DNA of 64,000 bases from Magnaporthiopsis rhizophila (Eukaryota > Ascomycota > Sordariomycetes > Magnaporthales > Magnaporthaceae), in contig PYSS01000061.1 in assembly GCA_003049465.1 (NCBI GenBank), positions 63,747-127,746 on the forward strand, in the 5' to 3' direction. Below are positions 37,028-47,126 of the stretch, piece by piece. Made by a program: the position numbers and the translations under genes. The first letter of the stretch is position 1; every line of letters starts with the position of its first letter. The notes beneath the pieces were generated by a model, which was not told where the DNA came from, made no database searches, and was given only the letters and a program-made list of their open reading frames with translations.

Positions 37028-39158
37028 CTACCACCAAGACTGGCCGCCGGGGTTGCCGTAGCCACCGCCACCACCGCCATAGCCGCCACCACCGCCGCCG
37101 TAGCCGCCGCCACCACCGTAGCCGCCGCCACCGCCGTAGTTGCCGCCACCACCGCTGTAGCCGCCGCCTCCGTACGAGCCACCGCCGCCACCACCACCGA
37201 AGCCCCCGCCGCCGCCAGGAGCCCGACGGAAGTCGCGGTTGCCGCCGCGGCCACCACCGCCGCCGCCGCGACCGCCACGGAAGCCTCGGCCGCCACCGAA
37301 GGACTTGGCCCGGGCAGAGTTCTCAAGGAACGAAGGAACCTCCTGCTTGGCTTCCTGGAGGAGCACAAGCAGAGCCTGAGCAACACCCATGTTGTCGCGG
37401 GGGTTGAAGAAGGCGGTGGCAATACCAGTGTTTCCGGCACGACCAGTACGACCGATACGGTGGACGTAATCGTCAATGTCGGTCGGCAGATCGTAGTTGA
37501 TGACGTGAGTGACGTTGGGAATATCGAGACCACGGGCAGCAACAGCCGTGGCGACAAGGATGGGGCAACGACCAGTGCGGAAGAGCTCCAACGCGCGCTC
37601 ACGCTCACGCTGGGTGCGGTCACCATGGATTGCCGTGGCGGGCAGGTTGCGGTTCTGCAGGTAGTACGACAGCTCATCTGCGTTACGCTTGGTCTCGACG
37701 AAGACAAGGGTCAGACCACCGGTCTCCTTGTCATTCTCGAGGAGATCAAGCAGGATCGAGTCCTTCTCGTCCTTGCCGTGAACCTCAATGACCTTCTGTG
37801 TGATATTCTCGGAAGTAGAACCGACACGACCAACAGACAGGAAGACGTAGTCCTTCAGGAAGTCGCGAGCGAGCTTCTGGATGTACTCGGGGAAGGTGGC
37901 CGAGAACATGAGGGTCTGGCGGTCGTTCACGTTGGGCATGTCCTCGCCCTCGACGATGCGGCGAATCTGGGGCTCGAAACCCATGTCAAGCATGCGATCA
38001 GCCTCATCCAGGATGAGGTACTTGATGTTGCACAGGGAGACGCGACCACGCTCTATGAGGTCGACGAGACGTCCGGGAGTGGCAACGAGCAGGTCGCAGC
38101 CGCGCTCAATCTGACGAAGCTGGGAGCCGATGTCGGCACCGCCGTAGACTACGCAGGGACGAACCCAGGAGCGGTAGGCAAACTTGCGGGCCTCATCGTA
38201 GATCTGCGACGCCAACTCACGGGTGGGCGCCAGGATGAGCGAGGTGGGGAAAGCCCTGCGCTGGCGACCGAAGCCACCACCGCCCTGGTTGGCGGGGATG
38301 GGCGAGGGGCCTGTGAGGAAGGCCTGTGAGAGGATGGGGAAGAGGAAGCCGCCGGTCTTGCCCGAACCAGTCTGGGCGCAGGCCATGAGGTCGCGACCAC
38401 CCATGACGATGGGGATCGAATACTTCTGGACGGGAGTTGGCATGTTGTACCGCGCGAGCGCGATGTTGGAGATCAGATGATCATCCAAAGGCGGGTTGGT
38501 GAATGTGAGGACAGGCTCCGGAACATCGTGACCAGAAGCCTCGACGGGAATGTCGTCGTACTTCTCGAAGTTGATGCCGGTGTGTTGCTTGGAGGGGTCA
38601 TCAGGAGTTCCGAACAGCTCACGCTCGACACGCGGGTTGGCCGGGCCGGGGACGTGCTTGCCGTCCCGCCACTGACCGTCGCCGGAGCCTCTAGCATAAC
38701 CGCCGCCGCCGCCGCCGCCGCCGCCAGAGTTGTTGTTTCCGCCACCTCCGCCGCCGCCGCCGTACGCGTTGGGGTTGAACGAAGGGCGGTTGTTGCCGTA
38801 GCCGCCACCGCGCGGCGGGCCACCACCCTGACCACCCCAGTTGCCGCCACCACGGGCATCGTAGTTCTGGCCCTGGTTTCTATGAGGATGTTAGCGGAAT
38901 GGCGAAAGAGAAAACAAAGATGCGAGCGCCATATGATGGCCGCAGTGGAGCGATGATAACGTACCCAGCCCAGGCGGACTTGTTAAGTCCGTTCGCACCG
39001 GCCGGAGTCGGGTCGTTGTTCATGTTGGGCGGGGGTCCGTTCATGCCAGGACTACCGACCTTGCCTCTCATATGAGGCGGGATGTACGATCGGGGTCCAG
39101 CACCAGGGCCGCCCTGGGGCCCGAGGTTGAGGCCGCTCATGTTGAGTTGATCAGCCAT
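37028..39158 (-). CDS. ded1: ATP-dependent DEAD-box RNA helicase DED1 (DDX3 type)
   Basis: Translation initiation helicase of the cytoplasm. Proposed exons: 39158-38965 and 38879-37028 (85-bp intron, GTACGT donor), giving 681 residues. The N-terminus MADQLNMSGLNL has the short motif that precedes RSYIPPHMR in Ded1/DDX3 proteins. A Gly-rich block encoded by GGC repeats follows. The helicase core shows all motifs: AQTGSGKT (about 233-240), PTRELA, GGADIG, TPGRL, DEAD (about 356-359), SAT, RGLDIP and HRIGRTGRAG. The upstream Q-motif region has the usual FTNPPLDDHL. The tail is rich in RGG and GGYGG repeats and ends GGQSWW, as in Ded1 orthologues. The core is complete, so it should be active. Confidence 0.97.
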
Positions 39159-41994
39159 GATTGCGGTTGTTGGTTTTCGCGAGTCCGTCGCGGTGAGCTT
39201 GTTCTGAGGCGTTTCTCGTTTTGCGATTGCGTGGCAATCGTCCTTCTGCTTATCTTCGGGCCGGCGAAAAGGCGGCGCGAGAGGGAATCGACAGAGGGAA
39301 AGATGGATTTCAGGTCCGAATCAAACAAGCGCCCGGAGACTGAGCGGGGAAGAGAAAATCTAAAGGCGGCGGGAAAACGCGACTCGAGAGAAGAAAAGAG
39401 AGGCGAGGAAGTCGGCACAACTTCCAAAAGATCGCTTCTCAAACTGAGAAAGGTCTATTAAGTTTCCGCGCAAACGCAACCGATTAGAATGAGAGGGACA
39501 GAGGGACGTCTTCGAATCACCCTCTTGTGAAGAAAAACAATCTCCAAAAGGGAAAAAGGAAAGACGACTGTGGCAGGGTCCAAATAAAAAAAGAAAAGCG
39601 GTTTGGGAGAGGAGGATGGATTAAAAAATCCGAGTGTTTGGGGAAGGAAGGAAGGGATTTTTTCCAGGCCAGGCGGCGGGAAAAAAAAAATCGATCGCAG
39701 AAAAAGGTTTGAAGTTGTGTAGGACCCACTAAAACCTCTTCAGGTAAGGACGGGCCCTTGGGATGTGGAAGGTGGCGCTGCTGAGGGAAGGGGCCATGGA
39801 AGCGCTGAGGCGACGTGCAAGCCAGGCTTACCTGGTCCCGCCTGCTTACCAAGTCGGGCCTGGTTCCGACTCTAATCAAGCGACTCAGGACAGGGCGGGC
39901 AGCAGCCAAGGGCCGCACGGACTCCAGTCGGCCGCCTAATCTCAATCCAACCGCGACGTCCATCTCATCCTGGCGCTCTTTCCGAAGAACCGAGATGGCA
40001 AGACCTGCCGAGATAGGCCCGTCCGGACGCGGTAGTCCCCTGATTACGACAATGTCTGTCTGTCTGTCTCAAGAGGGAGCAGGTAACGACGGCAGCGGCT
40101 TCACCGTGAAGTCCATCCTGCGGCCACTCCTGTCGCTTTCCTCTGCGCCCACCACCTCGCGTTCTCCGACCGCCCGCTGCGAGGCAAGTGGGCAGGGCAG
40201 GCAGGGCTGTGTGTCGGGGGGTAGCAGGTTGGAGAGATCCGGTTGGCGCTCGATGATTCCATGTCGCTGCATCCCGCAACCAAATCCAATCTGGGCACAG
40301 GCCTCCCGTCGACGCTGCCTTACAACGCACCCACCCATCTTTGATAAATTTTTCAGGGCCGCCACAACCAAGAGATCCAAGGACGATGACGCGTGAGCGC
40401 CAAGATTCCGCAGCTTGACTGACACTGGCAGACTGAGACTGGCAGACAGGTACGGTACTGCTGACATTTAGACCGTTGCCCCCATTCACCGTGACCGCGT
40501 GAAAACCACAGTCGTCATACGGCAGCAACAGTGGGCTCAATGTTACGTTTTCTCTGCTTGGGGCTTGCTTCAGTTGGGGGTGGGCGGGCTCCAGGCGATG
40601 ATCCCTTCCCACGAGCCTTCCATGCCTGCCGCAGACCGTCGTTCTGCACATGGGATGGGCTCCGGCAGCGCTGACTTGACCGCTCCCGTTGGAAGGCTCC
40701 ACCACGCTGCATCCAAAAGGACGCAGTTCCAGGAGTGACTGAGGGCGTGGCGACCTTGGTCCCCTCCCACGCAGCATCTCGCCACTGTGAAAAACCCACA
40801 AGCGGGTGGGCAGGCGGTATGTTGTATCCAAAGTGCCTTTCTTTCTTTATTTTTTTTATTTTTTTTTTATTTGTTTTTTTTTCTGCGATCATCTCCGCCT
40901 GCCCCTCCAATGCGAGTCGAGTTGAGAGGGGTGGGACACACCTCCCGCCCGCCGTAACCCGACCTTCCAGAAACCACACCGCTCTATTAGGCGTTTGCTT
41001 CGTGTCGCATCAGCGGGCGCCTGTATGTGCAAATTTGGGCTCTGCTCAGTCTCCTTTTTCCATTCTGACCCTCTTTCCTCCCTTTCTCCCCCTGTTTGCG
41101 TGTTCTACCCTTCCTCTCTTCGGCTGCTGCATGCGGCTTGCCTCAGAATACTTACCCGCTGCAGCCCCTGATTTGCGCACACCATTCCTATTGGCCCGCC
41201 GTTGTGTGTGGTTGCGTGTGCGCCCCCATTTCTCACCGTTCTCTTTCAATCCTCTCTTTCCTTTTCTTTTTCGTTATTTTGATTTTATGACTGTCTTGGA
41301 CCGGCTGGCCCGCCCCTTTCTTTGGACGCCCCTTCTACACCTGTGGCCAGCGTCCGTCATCATTGGCTCACCAGCAGCCTCTAGGCAACCAAGTTCCAGG
41401 TTGCGTCGTTAGGTGCTTATCTCCCGGCGCTCCTAGGCTACCGCGACTCGGGCAGCTCTGTGCCGCGGGCCTGTAGATAGAGAGGGTCATGCTGAGACGA
41501 TAAGGATCACATGGGCCAGTGACATGACCTACAACGTTGGGTTGGTCATCGGGCGTTTGGTCACAGTAGCCCGATCGATCTCTCCTGGCACCCGCACCCT
41601 CCATTTTCACACCACAGATGGTGAAACCTCACACGTCGGGTTTACTGCCTTTTGAGTCAGCGAGGCCTGCAGTGGTCGCCCAGCCTTCTCAGTGCGGCTT
41701 GGAGGCTTAGGCGTCGTTGCTTTGCCGTGGCGCCTGACTTACGTCTAGTGCTGTTCCAGCAAAGCCCGAATGTCACGCAATCGGGCTGCTTAGGATGTAA
41801 GGTCCGCCGTTTGCCCGCTTTCTCGCATGGCAAGTTGTTTTTCCTGTCGTAATGCTCGTGGATCGTACCATACACCCGGTCTAATAGTACAAACGTGCAT
41901 GCAACCCAAACGGCAACCATTGACGAAGCGATGAGGGACAGGTGAGGGTGGGCAGCGCTCGAGATGTATCTTGTTCGCCGTTTCTTAGTTCTTC
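39159..41994. other. Intergenic region upstream of DED1, no supportable gene
   Basis: About 2.8 kb. The left end is the DED1 promoter and leader. A T-rich run lies at about 40848-40881, and pyrimidine-rich sequence at about 41050-41290. The longest open frame (39965-40831, minus) has no domain, no start context and composition like noncoding DNA. Confidence 0.5.
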
Positions 41995-42878
41995 TCAGGC
42001 ACTGTGGACCACCTTATCGTCATCAAACTCGATATCGATTATGCCGTCCTTCGTCACCGCCTTGACAACCATGCCCTTGAAGTCGATCGGCAACCTCCTC
42101 TTGAGCTCATCCGTGCACATGTTGAGGATCTTGATACCTTGGTGGAGGGTGATATCAGGGTGGTGGTGCTTGTCGAGAATCGATAGGCAGTAGTACCTTG
42201 ACAGAGGCCTCGTCAGAACAAATCCTACGCATCTGGGCAGTGAGGGTGGAGTGGGAGGCGGGACATGTCTTACTGGGCATAACCGTGTGCCGCATACGGG
42301 ACCGGCGCAAGGGCCGCGAGGTAGTCCAACCAGTAGAGGCTGGGCTTGTGGGTGATGGGGTCGACGCCACCCAAGAGCAGGTTGACGGTGTATGGCTTCC
42401 GCGATCGAAGGCTCGACGCCAGCTCGCCCCGGACGAAGTGCGCCAGGGCCGAGGGTGACAAGTCCGTCTCGTTGCGCATCGAGTAGAGCTTCGCGTTGGC
42501 CTGGATGTACTCGGCAAACTGGACTAGAAAGAGGGGAAAGCGCGGCAATCAGCATCACGTCCTAGACAGGTCCGGTCTAAAAACGACATTCGAGGCGGGG
42601 AGGACCAGGATGGTCGGGCATCGGCCGAGTCAATGTGCGTATGTGTGCGTACTCGTATCGCCCGGCTCGCCTGAGAAGGCAATCAGGGTGTGCTTATTCA
42701 GCTGCCTCGTCTTGTCGTCCGACGCTTTCAAGATGGTGGCTCCCCGCATCGCGGCCTTGGAGGCCGCGATCAAGGTGAAGTCCTTGCCCGTGATACCCAG
42801 TAGAAGCTCCCTAGAGAAACGAGTTTAGCATTTAATGCACCGCTATATACCGGGACAAGCTGGACGGGCGACGCACAT
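41995..42878 (-). CDS. pre1: 20S proteasome subunit beta type-4 (PRE1; PSMB2 type)
   Basis: A non-catalytic beta-ring subunit of the 20S proteasome core. Proposed exons: first two bases of the start codon at 42878-42877, then 42810-42653, 42523-42274 and 42196-41995 (introns 66, 129 and 77 bp), giving 203 residues. The start codon is divided by an intron with a GTGCGT donor: AT joins G to read MELLLGITGKDFTLIAASKA, which matches the exact N-terminus of this family. Later parts read GEPGDTIQFAEYIQANAKLY, RKPYTVNLLLGG and YAQYYCLSILDKHHHPD. There is no propeptide and no N-terminal catalytic Thr, as expected for beta-4. The start is shared upstream with the divergent RRP9 gene. Confidence 0.92.
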
Positions 42879-43351
42879 CGTGGATGTCGTTTGGCGATGC
42901 TGCGGGCCGTGGTGTTGAGTGGCTCCGTTCAAGTCTTTGAAGCTCTCGCGAGTATATCGTGGGACCTTGACGGGAGCTCCGACCCCAAGCTGCAACCAGT
43001 GGGCCCAGCACAACTGGACTGACGCGCACTCAGCTACAGCCTGTCGGAACAACCTCGGTGGAGCCTTGGCCAGTTAGACAACCCAGCTGCAAACAGACCC
43101 ACATCTTAAAAAGTGACGAGTTATTCCGGTGCCCGACTGCCTCTGCAAAATGCATAGGCCAATCGGGGAGGGAGCCCCACCCCCAATTGGTCCTGTCCTA
43201 TCCTGGACCATCCCACCTTTGCCAACAGGAAAAAAAAAAAGTTCGAATCGCGCACTGCAGTGCGGACCGTGGCAGAAAAAAAAAAGATGCAGGCAAGATA
43301 GAAAGACGGCCCTTCAATGTTCCCGCATTGAACAACCGCCACACACTCAAC
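42879..43351. promoter_or_regulatory. Shared divergent promoter region of PRE1 and RRP9
   Basis: A 473-bp gap between two divergent start codons. A-rich runs lie at about 43230-43240 and 43275-43285 on the RRP9 side. No proteasome-associated control element (GGTGGCAAA) was recognised. That both promoters lie here is inferred from the layout. Confidence 0.55.
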
Positions 43352-45268
43352 ATGTCGTCTTTCTTCACAGTACCCGGCGCACAAAAGAAAAGAAAACGAA
43401 CATCCGGTCCAGAAGCTCCCAAGAAGCGAATTGCCGGAAGCAGCAGCGCGAAACCGAAATTGTCCAGAGCTCCAATATCAAAACCAAGGCAACAGAAGCC
43501 AGGCACGTCCGGCCCAGCCAAAAAACGGGTCGAGCGAGATGATTCGATATCAGGCAGCGATGACGAGTCGGACGACGGTAGCCAGGGCCGACCACGCGAC
43601 GACGACGGCGACGGCGGCGGCTCGGGTTCTGATGACGATTCGGAGAGGGAGGCCGAGACGGCGGCTGAGCGGCGGTTGAGGCTTGCGGAACGCTATCTCG
43701 ACAACGTACGGAAGGAGGTTACGGCGCAGGATGAGTATGCCTTCGACGCCGAGGAGATCGACAAGGACATAATAGCCGAGCGGCTCAAGGAAGACGTGGC
43801 GGAGTCCAAGGGCAAGGTCTACCGTCGCCTGGCCGCGGAACTAGACTACAGCCGCACCTACCAGACAGAGTTTCGCTGGAACCCCGAGAACGTCAACTCG
43901 GTGGCCACTTGCGCGCCTTACGCCTACGTTGTCACCAAGGACATGTACCTCAGCAAGTGGCGACTGCAGGACCTGCCGCAGCACCAGTGGCCGCAGACGA
44001 CCAAGAAAAAGCCCAAGAAGCCGCCTGCGCCGCCCAAGCGCCGCCCCGAGCGTGTCCGCTACTCGCGCGGCGACGTCCGCAGAGCCAAGGACAAGGAGTT
44101 CCAAGGCCACACGGGTCCCATCCTGGCGGTGGCTGCGTCGCACGACGGCCGCTTTGTCGTCACGGCCGGGGCGGACCGCCGCCTGGTGGTACACGATGCT
44201 GAGACGCTCAAGCCCCTCCGCGCCTTCTCCCACCACCGCGATGCTGTCACTAGCCTAGCATTCCGCCGAGGGTCCAACCAGCTCTTTTCGTGCTCGCGCG
44301 ACCGCACCGTCAAGGTATGGAGTGTAGACGATCTTGCTTATATCGAGACCCTGTTCGGCCACCAAAACGACGTTGTCGATGTCGACGCCCTGGCCCAGGA
44401 GCGCTGCGTCTCGGTCGGCTCGCGCGACCGTACCGCTCGCCTATGGAAGGTTGTCGAAGAGACCCAGCTCGTGTTTCGCGGTGGCGGTGGCACCTCTCTG
44501 AACAAAAAGGGCGCCAAGCCCGAAGGAGTCGATACCAAGTCGCTCGCACACGAGGGAAGTATGGACCGCATCGCCATGCTTGACGACGAGCTGTTCGTCA
44601 CAGGGTCTGATAATGGCTCCATCTCACTCTGGAGCCTGCAACGCAAGCGACCCGTCTTCGTCCTGCCCCTAGCTCACGGCCTCGAGCCGCCCCTGAGCCC
44701 CGACGCCGCCTCGGCCGAGATCTGCCCAGACCCCAAAATCATACCCCCACCGCAGCCGCGCTGGATCACGGCGCTGCGCGCCATCCCGTACTCAGATCTC
44801 ATTCTCAGTGGCAGCTGGGATGGCTGCGTGCGTGTGTGGAGGCTGAGTGATGACAAGAAGAAGCTGGAGCCTGTCGGTGTTCTTGGGCGGCCACTTGCGG
44901 AGGACGATGAAGCTGAGGAAGAGAAAGAAGAAGGAGAGCTGGAATCGAAGAAACAGGTCAACGGCGCCAAGATGACCAAAGGCAAGAGCAAGGCTGCAGC
45001 GTCAAAAGCTGACGCCGACAGTGACGGGAACAGCGGTCACTCGAAATGCATCAGGGGCCTGATCAACGACATCTCCCTCTTCGAGCGAGGCGATCGGGGC
45101 AAAGACGGGCTGTGCGTCGTCATTGCCGTCGGCAAACAGCACAGGCTCGGGCGGTGGAAGAAGCTAACGGGAGCTCGAAATGCCGCCGTCGTGTTTGAGG
45201 TACCGAGGCTGGAGAAGGAGAAGCTGACCAACGGTGCTGCTCACCACTCATCCGAGGAGGCGGACTAG
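43352..45268 (+). CDS. rrp9: U3 snoRNP-associated WD40 protein RRP9 (U3-55K)
   Basis: A protein of the box C/D U3 snoRNP in the nucleolus, needed for 18S rRNA processing. Single exon, 638 residues from MSSFFTVPGAQKKRKR. The frame runs on upstream but only this ATG has a good context. Basic nuclear-localisation-like clusters (KKRKR, PKKRI) and an acidic Asp/Ser stretch precede the family helix RRLRLAERYLDNVRKEV. WD40 repeats begin at about residue 250 (FQGHTGPILAVAASHDGRFV, LFSCSRDRTVKVWSV, CVSVGSRDRTARLWKV, ELFVTGSDNGSISLWSL). A 50-residue Glu/Lys-rich insertion separates the last two blades. It ends in a short Ser/Glu tail. It is longer than yeast Rrp9 because of the low-complexity parts. 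Confidence 0.95.
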   Translation: MSSFFTVPGAQKKRKRTSGPEAPKKRIAGSSSAKPKLSRAPISKPRQQKPGTSGPAKKRVERDDSISGSDDESDDGSQGRPRDDDGDGGGSGSDDDSEREAETAAERRLRLAERYLDNVRKEVTAQDEYAFDAEEIDKDIIAERLKEDVAESKGKVYRRLAAELDYSRTYQTEFRWNPENVNSVATCAPYAYVVTKDMYLSKWRLQDLPQHQWPQTTKKKPKKPPAPPKRRPERVRYSRGDVRRAKDKEFQGHTGPILAVAASHDGRFVVTAGADRRLVVHDAETLKPLRAFSHHRDAVTSLAFRRGSNQLFSCSRDRTVKVWSVDDLAYIETLFGHQNDVVDVDALAQERCVSVGSRDRTARLWKVVEETQLVFRGGGGTSLNKKGAKPEGVDTKSLAHEGSMDRIAMLDDELFVTGSDNGSISLWSLQRKRPVFVLPLAHGLEPPLSPDAASAEICPDPKIIPPPQPRWITALRAIPYSDLILSGSWDGCVRVWRLSDDKKKLEPVGVLGRPLAEDDEAEEEKEEGELESKKQVNGAKMTKGKSKAAASKADADSDGNSGHSKCIRGLINDISLFERGDRGKDGLCVVIAVGKQHRLGRWKKLTGARNAAVVFEVPRLEKEKLTNGAAHHSSEEAD

Positions 45269-46029
45269 TGATTGGGATGGAGCGCTGTGGTTTGGGGCTT
45301 GGACTATATGGTTGGCACAAAGAAGAAAAAGGGAATCCTGTTGAAATAGATAGAATCGCAGATGCCTGTAGTCTTGGTATTATCATGGGAGGGCTTTCGC
45401 GTTGTTTTCTTGTATCTGGAAGGGATAGGCGCTGGCATGTCATCGAACAATATACCAACACAGCACATCACCACACTACTCACCCCACGGCAAGACCCCT
45501 CAGCAGATCCAGAGCATAGGTACTGCTCAAACTCCGAAATACAAAATGTACCATATGTAACAAGCATTTTTTTTTCTGCAATGGGCGATGCAACGTTTCC
45601 CAGCACAAACGAACGGGCCTCTCGCTGTTGTTGGCTTGGAAGGCCGCATCGAACATACTCACCACTCGATCATGTATAACGAAGTCGCGTGAAGCAGCAC
45701 AGTTTTCCATTTATGACCGCTCAAGCAAGATTCTAGATTCTATTCGCCAATGGTCCAGATGGAAGAATTCATGGAACCCACCATATTCTTTTGCCAAACA
45801 AATGTAATCGAAAAGTAGAGGCCGATACGGCCACAAACAGGCAACCAGGGGTTTTTTTTTTTTTTTTTTTTTTTTTCTAACGTATTAAGACAGAAATAGA
45901 GTTGGCGGGATTGAAAGGCTAAAGGAAAGAAGAAAAAAGGAGGTTAAACAATTCACGCGGAAATTAAAACAAGACGCAATGGGGAAAAATATCATGTAAA
46001 AGAAATATTACCAAAAAATGAAGGTACTC
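45269..46029. other. Intergenic region between RRP9 and tRNA-Asp
   Basis: Contains the RRP9 3' flank. A T25 run lies at 45852-45876; for the minus-strand tRNA gene it is downstream but more than 150 bases away. Nothing else was recognised. Confidence 0.55.
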
Positions 46030-46108
46030 TCTCCCGCCGGGAATTGAACCCGGGTCTCGAGCGTTGTTGGATGACAAGCTCACATACTAACCACTATACG
46101 ACAGGAGA
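46030..46108 (-). tRNA. tRNA-Asp (anticodon GTC) with an 8-base intron
   Basis: Read on the minus strand, the 7-bp acceptor arms pair (TCTCCTG with CGGGAGA, one wobble), a D-arm with GTGGTTAG is present, and the T arm CCGGG-TTCAATT-CCCGG is perfect. The anticodon stem TGAGC pairs with GCTCG, but the loop is 15 bases. Removing 8 bases after the base 3' of the anticodon (46064-46071) leaves a normal 7-base loop with anticodon GTC (46073-46075). The mature length would be 71 bases before CCA addition. The two internal promoter boxes for RNA polymerase III are intact. Confidence 0.92.
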
Positions 46109-47126
46109 TGGCCAATTGGTTATTGTTGGAAGAAGCTGTGCCGTCGCATCCTATATGTGCTGCAACGCGGGGTGTGCTTGGCCCCGCGCCCTTCGACTAC
46201 CTGCTTTTTTTTTCGCCCCGCCTTTTGTGTGCGTGTGACCAGGCATCCATACCATAGGGTACCCCGCAAGATGATCGCCTTCAACAAGAACCACCCTTTA
46301 TGCCTTGCACGCAGGGCTTGTGTTCAGGCACAGAGTGCATGACTCTCAGAGAAGCAAACGTTCGACGATCTGGATCCTCCCCCACGACACACACACCTGG
46401 CTCGTCGTTCGTGGCCGATAGGTTTCAGTTGCTTTATTCCTACAAGGGTATTATTATACACACATACATCCTCTAGAGACAGGAGAGCAGCATCGCGAAC
46501 ACCGTATATGCCGAGTCCTACGCCGAAAAGAAAGCGAGGTCAAGAGAAGCAATTAGATCGGAAGTCCCCTTTAGATACGCCCGAAGAAGAAGAAGAAGGA
46601 AAAAAAAAGAAACACGGAGAAAGGGGCGTGAAATGGGGAATAAAGTAAAAGGTATGACCCCGTCCGCTCCCGAAACTAGACGCCCACGCAATGCTGCTGC
46701 CGTGACGGCCAAAATGATCGAGAGAAAGAAAAGAACGAAAAAAATTGCCCGGCCCCAACGCCTTCCTACGCCCTGCCACGCCCTCTTGTGAACTTGCATG
46801 TCTATTCTCAGAACCCAGGACCATAAAATCATCCGTTACTCCATCTGTCTCTGCCCCAAGTTCGCCGAGCTCTGACCGGCGCTTGTCGCCTCAGGCGACG
46901 TCAGGTCCACACGCTCCGTCTGCGGGAAGTAAGCACTGCTGGGGTGATGACGTGGCATGCTTGGCGTGAGCTTGGAACACGGCGATACTGGGAATGGTGA
47001 CGAGGACGAGTCGGCCTTCTCAATCGTCAGAAATGGCGGAGTCTTCTGCCTTTTCCAGCTGGTCGAGGTCCACTGGACGGGCTCCTCCTCGTCAACGACA
47101 CGGGGCGCGGCTTGGCTACCAAGTCC
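46109..47126. other. Intergenic region between tRNA-Asp and the SUMO protease gene
   Basis: Holds the upstream flank of the tRNA and the 3' flank of the protease gene. A purine-rich stretch lies at about 46575-46620. No gene was seen. Confidence 0.55.

Noticed and set aside
37460..38329. 289-codon plus-strand frame
   Set aside because: Antisense to the DED1 helicase core; no family similarity.
39965..40831. 288-codon minus-strand frame in intergenic DNA
   Set aside because: No recognisable domain, poor start context, no splice partners and noncoding-like composition. Left as intergenic.
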